From the NCBI GenBank assembly GCA_964587625.1, contig CAZPLU010000002.1:1-64000 (forward strand): a stretch of DNA of 64,000 nt. The letters run 5' to 3'. A model generated the notes under the pieces. It was not told the origin of the DNA. It did not search any database and saw only the letters and a list, made by a program, of their open reading frames with translations. The stretch's first letter is position 1, and every line of letters begins with the position of its first letter. The position numbers and the translations under genes are program-made. Below, piece after piece: positions 16,467-24,625 of the stretch. Origin of the DNA: DAOPZJ01 sp964587625 (GTDB lineage: Bacteria; Bacillota; Clostridia; Oscillospirales; JAKOTC01).

Positions 16467-16495
16467 ATTATACACTATTTTATACCGTTTGTATA
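16467..16495 (-). promoter_or_regulatory. Candidate promoter and operator for the XRE-kinase pair
   Basis: On the minus strand a TATAAT lies at 16467-16472. A perfect dyad TATAC-CGTTT-GTATA (16481-16495) lies just upstream, overlapping the expected -35 spacer, a position from which the XRE protein could repress. The -35 hexamer itself is weak. Confidence 0.5.
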
Positions 16496-16548
16496 GACCT
16501 AAATTGAGATTTGTAGAATTTTGTCGTTTTTTTCACTTTAAAAAGAAA

Positions 16549-16574
16549 CAAGGCATCCGAAACCGAATGCCTTG
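16549..16574 (-). terminator. Rho-independent terminator of the MacB-like operon
   Basis: Stem CAAGGCAT/ATGCCTTG with inner CG pairs; on the minus strand it is followed by a T-rich run (16535-16548). It sits 38 bases after the permease stop codon. Confidence 0.8.
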
Positions 16575-16611
16575 CCGAATACCGGGCTGCTGTGTTGTGC
16601 TGATTGGCGTT

Positions 16612-17985
16612 TTAATACCGCATGGCCTCAAGCGCCGAGAGCCGCGTAGCCCTGTGCGCAGGCAGAAACCCGGCGATGACTCCGACCAAGATAGCGAATA
16701 AAACCGCACCGAGCGCCAGCCAGATCGGTATCACCGACAGCTTGTTGCCGCCCCCCATGCCACCGAAAAACATGCCGCCGCCCACTTGATTCAAAACAAA
16801 GGAGAGCATATAACTGAACCCGATACCGATCGAGCCGCCGGTCAAGCCGATGATGCCGGCCTCGTACAGGAACAACGAGCGGATATCGCCGACCACGCAG
16901 CCGATGACCTTCATGATGCCGATCTCACGGGTGCGTTCATAGATGGACATGATCATCGTATTGGTGATGCCGATGGCGGCGACCAACAGCGAAACCGCGC
17001 CGATACCGCCCAAAATCAACTGGATGCTCTGCATCTGTTTTTGGTAGCTGGCAATCCATTCGGCGTTGGCATAGGCCTGATAACCCATCTCCTGAATCTG
17101 CTTGGCGATGTCGATGGTCTCATTCATCGTGTGGGCTTTGACGTAAATCTGATCGTATTTGAGTTTTGTACCGCTGGCCGGCTTGATGTTGTTATATTTG
17201 TCATATTCTTTTTTTAACTTGAGCGCGGTTTCCATGTCGACATAGACGTTGTAGTCCTTTTCGCCGTTCTCCGCCGCGAGCACGCCGGTGACATTGAGCG
17301 TGTAGACCTTGGCGACATTGGTGTTTCCGTCGTCATAAACGCTCGGCATCTTGTAAGCATAATCAAACGTGAATTGGATTCGATCTGTCAGCGGATCCAC
17401 AGGCGGAGCCGGCTGCTCATATTCGCCGTCGATTCCGCCGTCTTTTCCCGGCACCGCGATGCCGCCGCCTCTGAAAATAATACTCCCGTCACTGTTGTCC
17501 CTCGGATTATAAAAGAACGTCGGAATCTGCGCGCCGAAGAGGCAGTCAAATGACTTTGTTCCCATTGACGCCGTCCCGGACAGCATCTCCCCGCTCTCCA
17601 CTTTAAAACCGAGTTTTTCCATGATGTCGCGGCGCACGCCGATGATCGCCGCGTTGGCGTGGTATTTCCCCGAAACAAAATGGCCGTATATCGAAATTTG
17701 CGGCGAGACCGCGATCACGCCCTCGACCGATTCGAGTTCCTTGACCGCGTCATCGGTCAGCGGGACCTCTTTGCCCTCGCTCCAGTTGGGATAGACATTG
17801 ACCAGCGTCAGATCGCCCATATTCTCCATTTCCTTGGAAAAATTGTCGTTCAGCGCCACGCCCAACGAGATCATCACCACAATCGAAGCAACACCGATGA
17901 CCACGCCGAGCACCGTCAACACGGAACGCGCTTTTCTTCGCCGGAAATTGCCTAACGCCATCAGCGCGATATCATTCTTCCTCAC
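16612..17985 (-). CDS. MacB/FtsX-family ABC transporter permease
   Basis: A 457-residue protein with the MacB layout: an N-terminal membrane segment after NFRRRKARSVLTVLGVVIGV, a long extracellular domain (about residues 45-310), and three C-terminal membrane segments forming the FtsX domain (ITNTMIMSIYERTREIGIMK). Such permeases are usually mechanotransmission exporters or lipoprotein/peptide handlers rather than true channels. It is the last gene of a three-gene unit with an ATPase and a large surface protein. Gly-rich insertions occur near residues 175-190 and 410. Confidence 0.88.
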   Translation of the reverse strand: MRKNDIALMALGNFRRRKARSVLTVLGVVIGVASIVVMISLGVALNDNFSKEMENMGDLTLVNVYPNWSEGKEVPLTDDAVKELESVEGVIAVSPQISIYGHFVSGKYHANAAIIGVRRDIMEKLGFKVESGEMLSGTASMGTKSFDCLFGAQIPTFFYNPRDNSDGSIIFRGGGIAVPGKDGGIDGEYEQPAPPVDPLTDRIQFTFDYAYKMPSVYDDGNTNVAKVYTLNVTGVLAAENGEKDYNVYVDMETALKLKKEYDKYNNIKPASGTKLKYDQIYVKAHTMNETIDIAKQIQEMGYQAYANAEWIASYQKQMQSIQLILGGIGAVSLLVAAIGITNTMIMSIYERTREIGIMKVIGCVVGDIRSLFLYEAGIIGLTGGSIGIGFSYMLSFVLNQVGGGMFFGGMGGGNKLSVIPIWLALGAVLFAILVGVIAGFLPAHRATRLSALEAMRY

Positions 17986-18027
17986 ATCTAAGCCATCCTT
18001 TCGCAGTTAAGATTGAAAAATTATTGT

Positions 18028-20016
18028 TCAATCTGCATCCTCTGCTTTTTTGGCTTTTTTCACAGCCACTAAGGTGATCACGGTCACAACGCCGACAGCG
18101 CCGACGGCGATGATAACCCAAATCCACCATGCCATGCCGGGCTGCTCCGGCTCAATCGGCCCCACCGGATCCGTTGGAAATCCAGTATCGGGGTAGAATT
18201 CCATCGGCATGATCTCGACGGTGAAATCCTGGCGAAGCTCGTTCGGAGTACCGTCCGAACTCTCATATTTCAAAACAATCGCGCCGCTCTTTGTTCCGGT
18301 ACCCGTGGTTGTCAGATAGTCATCGAAATAATCGTTTTGTCCGGCGGTCATGTTGCCGACATAAGAATCCCCGTTTGCCGACATAAAATCGCCCTCCACC
18401 GTGATGGTCAGGTTATAGACGGTCGCCTTGCCCTTATTGATGTACTGGAAGTTGACAGGGATCACATCGCCTTCCATCGCGCTCTGTATCACGGTGAAAC
18501 CGACCGTCTCAAGACGTTGTTCCTGACTGACCGCAAACGAGAGCTGCTCGGTCGTAGCATATGGGTTTCCGCTGCCATCCTCATAATCGATGGCGAGCAT
18601 GATCGGATAAATTCCGGGTTGGGCGTCCTGATTGGCGACGAGCTGCGCCGATTTGGTGACGCTGCCCTCTGCGGCGATGCTGTCGATATAAAATGAATTG
18701 TTTCCCTCCGCCACCACAAAAACCGCGCCGCCGCTGGTCACGGAACCCGAGGATAAAACCACTTTGATGTTGCGGACATCCGTGTTCTTGGCGGTGTTTT
18801 TCAGCGTGAAGTTGAGTTTAAAAGTATTGCCCGAGGTGATTGTGCCGGTGCTTGTGCTGTAATTGGAGATGATGATTCTCGGAGTCGAGGAGGAACTGCC
18901 GCCCGAGCCGCGTTCCAACTCGAGATAGGCCGTGCTGTCCAATTTGGAATCCACGTTCATATCCGACGCGCGATAGGTCAGCCCGAAGGTCAGCGGATAA
19001 TTGCCGCCCCCCACGGAACTGTCGATATAGACCGAAAATATCGCCTGCGCCTCTTTTCCGGCGGCAATGGTACCCAGCGAGATCGGCGTAAAGTTTTCAT
19101 ACAGCGAGAAGCCGCCGGACGATTGTGCGCCGAATGTCACGGTTGTTTTACCGATTTCGGATTCGCCGGGGTTTGCGACGATAACCGTCATTTGATAACG
19201 ATTGGGATTGGCCTCTTCGGCCTTATCAACTTTGATCGATTTGACATAAGGCAGCGTAGAGAGGTCACGCGCTTTTACCGAGACGGTGACGGTGCCTTCG
19301 AAATTTAAAGGCGCGCCGCCGTCTGCATTCGCGATGATGGAATAATTCAATATGTAAGTGCCGCCGGGGATATCCGCGGAAACTGTCAGCGGCACGGACA
19401 CGCCGACCAAGGAGACCGGATTGATCAGGCCTGTGCCGCCTTGACCTGCCGTGAAGTATTGGGCGGAATCGCCCATGCCCGTCAGTTGGATGACAACATT
19501 ATTTGCGGCGCCTGTGCTCGAATTGACAACGGACAGGGTGACGTTGCTTGTACGGCCGCCCACCAGACCGCCGGCGCTGACCGCCGAGACGGAGAGTTCC
19601 GGCGCTGAGCCGTCGGAGTTGGTCGGAGCCGTTGAGCCGTTGATTCCGATGGAAACCGTGTTGCTGTAAGTGACCGAGTCGATTACGGAGGTGACCCGAA
19701 TTGTCAATAGGGTACCGGTGCCCCTGTAAATTGCGTCAATCGAGATAATCTCCGGATTTGCAGCGATTTTTTTGTTGAGCGCGATGTTCATCGGCTCGAA
19801 ATCACAGCCGGGCAGCACTGCGATCTCGGCGATTTTGGCCTCTTTCGTGCCGTTATTCATCACCAAAAGCGGAATGCTGACCGCGCCCGGGTGAAATGTG
19901 CTGGTGGATCCGACCGAAAAAGACAACGGCGCTTCTGCGGCTGTCGCGGTCGCCGTAAACAGCGTCAATGCCATCACCAGCGTAAATACCCATGCAAGTA
20001 TCCTTTTCTTCAACAT
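18028..20016 (-). CDS. Large membrane-anchored surface protein with CARDB-like repeats
   Basis: A 662-residue protein: Sec signal peptide ending near TATAAEA, about 570 extracellular residues made of repeated beta-sandwich domains of the CARDB/COG1361 type (repeated pattern of long non-polar beta strands such as GTYILNYSIIANADG, GGNYPLTFGLTYRA, PGIYPIMLAIDYEDG), a Pro-rich stretch, and a C-terminal membrane helix ending KKAKKAEDAD. It lies between the ATPase and permease genes of a MacB-like system, so it probably works with that complex at the outer face of the membrane. Precise role unknown. Confidence 0.8.
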   Translation of the reverse strand: MLKKRILAWVFTLVMALTLFTATATAAEAPLSFSVGSTSTFHPGAVSIPLLVMNNGTKEAKIAEIAVLPGCDFEPMNIALNKKIAANPEIISIDAIYRGTGTLLTIRVTSVIDSVTYSNTVSIGINGSTAPTNSDGSAPELSVSAVSAGGLVGGRTSNVTLSVVNSSTGAANNVVIQLTGMGDSAQYFTAGQGGTGLINPVSLVGVSVPLTVSADIPGGTYILNYSIIANADGGAPLNFEGTVTVSVKARDLSTLPYVKSIKVDKAEEANPNRYQMTVIVANPGESEIGKTTVTFGAQSSGGFSLYENFTPISLGTIAAGKEAQAIFSVYIDSSVGGGNYPLTFGLTYRASDMNVDSKLDSTAYLELERGSGGSSSSTPRIIISNYSTSTGTITSGNTFKLNFTLKNTAKNTDVRNIKVVLSSGSVTSGGAVFVVAEGNNSFYIDSIAAEGSVTKSAQLVANQDAQPGIYPIMLAIDYEDGSGNPYATTEQLSFAVSQEQRLETVGFTVIQSAMEGDVIPVNFQYINKGKATVYNLTITVEGDFMSANGDSYVGNMTAGQNDYFDDYLTTTGTGTKSGAIVLKYESSDGTPNELRQDFTVEIMPMEFYPDTGFPTDPVGPIEPEQPGMAWWIWVIIAVGAVGVVTVITLVAVKKAKKAEDAD

Positions 20017-20051
20017 ATAAATGCCCTTCTTTTCTTTCTTTATTTACTTTT

Positions 20052-20768
20052 TTAATTTGCGGCTTCGAGCAGCGGTTGCTCGTTTTGTACGATGCTGAGG
20101 ATGTTGCCGTCGAGGACATGAAAGACCTTGTCGGCATATTTCGAAAGGTCGTGATCATGGGTGACAAGCACCAGAGTGCCCCGGTTTTTTCGGGTCTCGC
20201 GCACAATCAGCTCCATGATTTCGGAGGTCGTCTTGGAATCCAGATTTCCGGTCGGTTCGTCGGCATAGACGATTTTCGGCGATGCGACAAAAGCCCTTGC
20301 GATGCCGACCCTCTGCTGCTGACCACCGGATAATTGCGTGGGTCTGTGGTTCAAATGGTCGCCGAGTCCCATGCCGGTCAGCATGTCTTTGGCGATCTTA
20401 ATACGCTTCTTTCTCGGCACACCCTCAAATGTCAGCGGCAACGCCACGTTTTCGAGCGCGGTCATGGACGGAATCAGATTATAACTTTGAAACACGAACC
20501 CGACATTTCCCTGCCGATATTTTGCCAACGCTTTTTCATTCATCCTGTCGATGCGGTTCCCGTCGATGGTGATCGTGCCCTTGGTCGGTTTTTCGAGCCC
20601 GGCTAACATGTTCAAAAGCGTCGATTTACCCGAACCCGAAGTCCCGAGCAGACAACAAACCGTACCGCGCTCTACCTGCATATCGACATGATCGAGCGCA
20701 ATCACCTTTTCCTGACCGATTCGGTAGACCTTCCTCAGGCCGCTGACATCAATCACCAGATCTCCCAT
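20052..20768 (-). CDS. MacB/LolD-type ABC transporter ATPase
   Basis: A 238-residue ATPase: Walker A GTSGSGKST, Q-loop VFQSYNLIPSMTALENV, signature LSGGQQQRVGIARA, Walker B IVYADEPTGNLD, H-loop VTHDHD. This is the typical MacB/LolD subgroup pattern. The ATG at 20768 has a weak AAAGG about 12 bases upstream; the frame extends further upstream but without family sequence. First gene of the ATPase-CARDB protein-permease operon. Confidence 0.92.
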   Translation of the reverse strand: MGDLVIDVSGLRKVYRIGQEKVIALDHVDMQVERGTVCCLLGTSGSGKSTLLNMLAGLEKPTKGTITIDGNRIDRMNEKALAKYRQGNVGFVFQSYNLIPSMTALENVALPLTFEGVPRKKRIKIAKDMLTGMGLGDHLNHRPTQLSGGQQQRVGIARAFVASPKIVYADEPTGNLDSKTTSEIMELIVRETRKNRGTLVLVTHDHDLSKYADKVFHVLDGNILSIVQNEQPLLEAAN

Positions 20769-20925
20769 TATGATTCTTGCCTTTCTTTTTGGTTTTTCCG
20801 CGGTGTCAAGCACCGTCTTTTTATAAGAGCGTTCAATCTTCCATTTCGTTACAATGCCGAGAATATTTATTTCATAAATCTGATAGCCGCGAGAGGTCTG
20901 ATTATTTTTATGCACTTTTTGCGGG

Positions 20926-20954
20926 TTGACTTTACGCGCCGGGCGGGTTAAAAT
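20926..20954 (+). promoter_or_regulatory. Sigma-A promoter for the barrel protein-exporter operon
   Basis: TTGACT (20926-20931), 17-base spacer, TAAAAT (20949-20954). The SD ACGGAGGT and ATG follow within 35 bases. Confidence 0.75.
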
Positions 20955-20987
20955 GTAGCGGATGAACATCGCACGGAGGTACCGATC

Positions 20988-22778
20988 ATGAAAAAGAATA
21001 TGACTGTTTTTCAAATCACGCCGCTCAATACAGACGTGACCGAGCTGAAAAAATTTGATGCATATGCAGCCCGCGCCGCGAAAGCCGGCGCGACGCACAT
21101 CACGGTGACCGAGGTCGAGAAAAGCCGCTGGATTTGGGAACGCGACATGAACGACCCCTATCCCAACTGGGGGATGATCAACTCCGCACTGTTCAAGATC
21201 ATCATCCCCGAAGAACTCAAGGGGTATTTGCCGCAGGAATATGCCGACCGCAATTTTGAACTCATCAAAAAGCGATGTGCTATTTTAAAAAAATACGGCT
21301 TGAAAGCGGCCGCCTATTTTGCCGAACCGTTTTATCTGCCCGAGGAGGTCTACCGCGACCACCCCGACTGGCGCGGCCCGCGTTGCGACCATCCCCGGCG
21401 CGCGACGAATTATTACTACAGCCCCTGCATGGACAATCCCGAGGTGCTTGCGATGTATCGCGCCGCGATGAAAACGCTGTGTGAAGCGGCTGAGATCGAC
21501 TATGTCTATTTGCACACCAATGACTGCGGCGCCGGCATCTGCCACTCAAGCGGATTGTATACCGGCCCCAACGGCCCCGAACGTTGTAAAAACATCCCGC
21601 TCGCTCAGCGTATTCTCGGATATTTCAGAGTATTCATGCAGGGCGCTGCCGACGCGGGGCGCAGCATCCGCATCGAGACCAACAGCAACATCGGCTTCAA
21701 AGCGGATGAGAGCGTCATGGACGCCGTCTGGCCGCTGCTCGATGACGGGATGGCCGTCAACTTTAAAAACAACAAAGGCCTGCCGTTGTCCTCGCTGGTT
21801 GAAGTCGCCCATGAGTTCACTTATTCGCCGGTGCGAAACATCCCGCTCTATTTCGAATTTTTGCGCCAGCTTCAAAACGCCTGTGAAAGCGAGAGCACGG
21901 TGTTGCGGTTATACACCTACGACGACGATCTCGACGGTTATTTTACGCTCTACGAGATGTTTCACGAAAACCCGACCCGCTCTTTTGCCGACCGGGCTGC
22001 GCTGCTGGAAACGTTCGCCGCGAAAACCGCGGGGAGCCGGAACGCCGGCGCGCTCGTCGACGCCTGGCAGGCCATCGACCTCTCGGTCAAACACTTCTTT
22101 GACACCTGCATCGAGGGTTTTTCGTGGACCAGCGTCAACCAGCGGCTCATCAACCGCCCCTTTGTGTTGTTCCCCGCCGAGTTGACCGAGGACGAAAAGA
22201 GCTATTACCGTCCGTACTTATTCCAGGCCGTCGATGAACGGCAGGCAAACGACCTGCTCAACAACCAAAACACTTCTTTTGTGCGCGGTTATTACGCGGT
22301 GTTTCTGGCTTCGAAGTGCTTGCAAAAGATGATGGCGCAGATTGATATCGCCCGAAAGCTCTATTTGAAAGTCGCCGAAAACACAGAGAACGCCGATCGG
22401 TTTTCTTTGGCCGCGGACCGCCTTGCGCTGGTCAACTGTTTTGCAAAAAACTATCTTCACGCGATGAAGTTTCAAGATATCGTCGATTCCACCGATTATA
22501 CGGAAGAACCCGAGATCAGCCCGCAGTGGCCGCTCGACGCCGATCCGCGTCTGCTTGAATACGAGCGCCTGACCCGCGCCGAGATCGACAACACCTACGA
22601 GATCATCCGGCTGATCGAAGGTAGGGAGCGCGAGATGCTGCTGGTCTCGCCGACCGCCGAACTCGAGGACATCTTCTGGCTGTCACCCGGGATCACCGCG
22701 CAGCTGCGCAAAAAGGCGGACATTATGCTGAACCATCAGCTCGACGGCAAGCGGCTCTACCGCACCAATAACAAATAG
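20988..22778 (+). CDS. Unrecognised protein, probable (beta/alpha) barrel glycoside-hydrolase-like
   Basis: A 596-residue protein with no signal peptide. The N-terminal 300 residues alternate strands and helices like a TIM barrel (AAKAGATHITVTEVEK, LKKYGLKAAAYFAEPFYLPE, IDYVYLHTNDCGAG, RIETNSNIGF), resembling glycosidases of the GH20/GH67 kind, but I cannot place it in a named family. The C-terminal half is helical with many aromatic and charged residues. It starts after ACGGAGGT with its own promoter and precedes an ABC exporter by 21 bases, so the two are likely co-transcribed. Cytoplasmic action on a sugar conjugate is a guess. Confidence 0.7.
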   Translation: MKKNMTVFQITPLNTDVTELKKFDAYAARAAKAGATHITVTEVEKSRWIWERDMNDPYPNWGMINSALFKIIIPEELKGYLPQEYADRNFELIKKRCAILKKYGLKAAAYFAEPFYLPEEVYRDHPDWRGPRCDHPRRATNYYYSPCMDNPEVLAMYRAAMKTLCEAAEIDYVYLHTNDCGAGICHSSGLYTGPNGPERCKNIPLAQRILGYFRVFMQGAADAGRSIRIETNSNIGFKADESVMDAVWPLLDDGMAVNFKNNKGLPLSSLVEVAHEFTYSPVRNIPLYFEFLRQLQNACESESTVLRLYTYDDDLDGYFTLYEMFHENPTRSFADRAALLETFAAKTAGSRNAGALVDAWQAIDLSVKHFFDTCIEGFSWTSVNQRLINRPFVLFPAELTEDEKSYYRPYLFQAVDERQANDLLNNQNTSFVRGYYAVFLASKCLQKMMAQIDIARKLYLKVAENTENADRFSLAADRLALVNCFAKNYLHAMKFQDIVDSTDYTEEPEISPQWPLDADPRLLEYERLTRAEIDNTYEIIRLIEGREREMLLVSPTAELEDIFWLSPGITAQLRKKADIMLNHQLDGKRLYRTNNK

Positions 22779-22799
22779 AGTTCCTCAGGAGGATTATAC

Positions 22800-24566
22800 T
22801 TGTTCTCAGACGAAGATAAAAAGCCCGGTAAAGGGCTTGTCAGGCGCTTTCTGCCCTATTATAAAAAGTATGTCCCGATTTTGATATTTGACCTGTTTTG
22901 CGCGGCATTCACAACCGTATGCGAATTGGTATTACCGCTGATCGTGCGATTCATCACCAATGCGGGAATCAACGACATGGCCTCTCTCACCCTCGGTTTG
23001 ATTCTCAAGCTCGGCGGGTTGTATTTGGTTTTGCGCGTCATCGACACCGCCGCGAACTTTTACATGGCCTCGGTCGGTCATGTCATGGGCGCGAGAATCG
23101 AGACCGACATGCGCCGGGATATGTTCGGACATTTGCAAAAGCTGTCCTATTCCTTTTACGACAACGCCAAAATCGGTCAATTGATGTCGCGCATCACAAA
23201 CGACCTGTTCGAGGTCACTGAGTTCGCCCACCACTGCCCCGAGGAATTTTTTATAGCAGGCATCAAAATCGTGGTGTCATTTGTAATTTTATCGCAGTAC
23301 AGCTTCCTGCTGACTTTGATCATGTTTTCGGTGATCCCGGTGATGATCCTGGTTTTGCGGTTTTTCAACGGTCGTATGCGCACCGGATTCCGCGAGTCAC
23401 GCGTCAAAGTCGGTGAGTTGAATTCTCAGGTCGAGGACTCCCTGCTCGGCATCCGCGTGGTCAAATCGTTTGCCAACGAGGACATCGAGAACGGAAAGTT
23501 CGAAAACGGCAACACCGGTTTCTTGCGGATCAAAACCAAGGTTTACCGCTATATGGCGGGTTTTCAGGCCTCGACACGGTTTTTCGACGGCGTGATGTAC
23601 ATCGTGATCGTCGTGGCAGGTTCGCTGTTTATGAAGAACGGAGAGATTCAACCGGCCGATTTGATGGCCTTTCTGATGTATGCCACCGTGCTGCTCACCT
23701 CCATCCGCCGCATCGTCGAATTTGCCGAGCAGTTCCAGCGCGGTATGACCGGCATCGAGCGGTTTTCCGAGATCATGGACACCCCTGCCTCGATCGTCGA
23801 CAGCCCGAACGCCGTTGCGCTGGACAGCGTATGCGGCGCAATCGACTTTGAAAACGTCTCGTTCAAGTACTCCGAGGAGACCGACAATGTCCTCTCCAAA
23901 ATCAATATCCGCATTGCCGCGGGGGAAAATGTCGCGCTTGTCGGGCCTTCGGGCGGCGGCAAAACCACGCTTTGCAGCTTGATTCCCCGCTTTTATGAGA
24001 CCTGCGGCGGCTCCATCAAGATCGACGGGCGGGATATCCGCGACTTCACGCTGGCGTCCTTGCGCAGCCAAATCGGCGTCGTGGCGCAGGATGTATATCT
24101 GTTTTCGGGCAGCGTGCGCGACAACATCGAATACGGAAAACCCGGCGCAAGCGACGGCGAAATCCTGGAGGCCGCCAAACTGGCCGGAGCGGATGAATTC
24201 ATCGGCGAGCTCCCCGACGGTTATGACACCTATGTCGGAGAGCGCGGCGTCAAACTCTCGGGCGGGCAAAAACAGCGCATCTCGATCGCGCGGGTGTTTT
24301 TGAAAAATCCTCCGATTTTGATTTTAGACGAGGCGACCAGCTCGCTCGACAACGAGAGCGAAAAGTTGGTACAGCAGTCGCTGGAGCGGCTGGCAAAAGG
24401 CCGCACCACGCTGACCATCGCTCACCGCCTGACCACGATCCGCAAAGCCCATATGATTTTGGTGCTCACCCGAAACGGCATCGTCGAACAGGGTTCGCAC
24501 GCGGCGCTTCTCGCTGAAAAAGGTCTTTACGCGGACCTTTATGAGATGTACACAGAAAAAGTATAA
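22800..24566 (+). CDS. ABC exporter, fused membrane and ATPase domains
   Basis: A 588-residue half-transporter of the MsbA/multidrug type. Six membrane segments (about residues 25-300) precede an ATPase: Walker A GPSGGGKTT, Q-loop VAQDVYLFSGSVRDNI, signature LSGGQKQRISIARV, Walker B ILILDEATSSLD, H-loop IAHRLTT. It works as a homodimer or with another half. It begins with TTG, 7 bases after AGGAGG. The exported substrate is unknown; the neighbouring barrel protein may make or modify it. A strong bidirectional terminator follows. Confidence 0.9.
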   Translation: MFSDEDKKPGKGLVRRFLPYYKKYVPILIFDLFCAAFTTVCELVLPLIVRFITNAGINDMASLTLGLILKLGGLYLVLRVIDTAANFYMASVGHVMGARIETDMRRDMFGHLQKLSYSFYDNAKIGQLMSRITNDLFEVTEFAHHCPEEFFIAGIKIVVSFVILSQYSFLLTLIMFSVIPVMILVLRFFNGRMRTGFRESRVKVGELNSQVEDSLLGIRVVKSFANEDIENGKFENGNTGFLRIKTKVYRYMAGFQASTRFFDGVMYIVIVVAGSLFMKNGEIQPADLMAFLMYATVLLTSIRRIVEFAEQFQRGMTGIERFSEIMDTPASIVDSPNAVALDSVCGAIDFENVSFKYSEETDNVLSKINIRIAAGENVALVGPSGGGKTTLCSLIPRFYETCGGSIKIDGRDIRDFTLASLRSQIGVVAQDVYLFSGSVRDNIEYGKPGASDGEILEAAKLAGADEFIGELPDGYDTYVGERGVKLSGGQKQRISIARVFLKNPPILILDEATSSLDNESEKLVQQSLERLAKGRTTLTIAHRLTTIRKAHMILVLTRNGIVEQGSHAALLAEKGLYADLYEMYTEKV

Positions 24567-24581
24567 TCGGATGTATTGCAA

Positions 24582-24611
24582 CAGGCGCGGCGGTTTTCAC
24601 CGCCGCGCCTG
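24582..24611. terminator. Bidirectional terminator
   Basis: Perfect 13-bp stem CAGGCGCGGCGGT / ACCGCCGCGCCTG with a TTTC loop, between the convergent exporter and protease genes. Confidence 0.8.
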
Positions 24612-24625
24612 AGTTGTTGATGTCT

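Noticed and set aside
23397..24269. A 290-codon minus-strand frame opposite the ABC exporter
   Set aside because: Antisense shadow of the ATPase region; no protein features.
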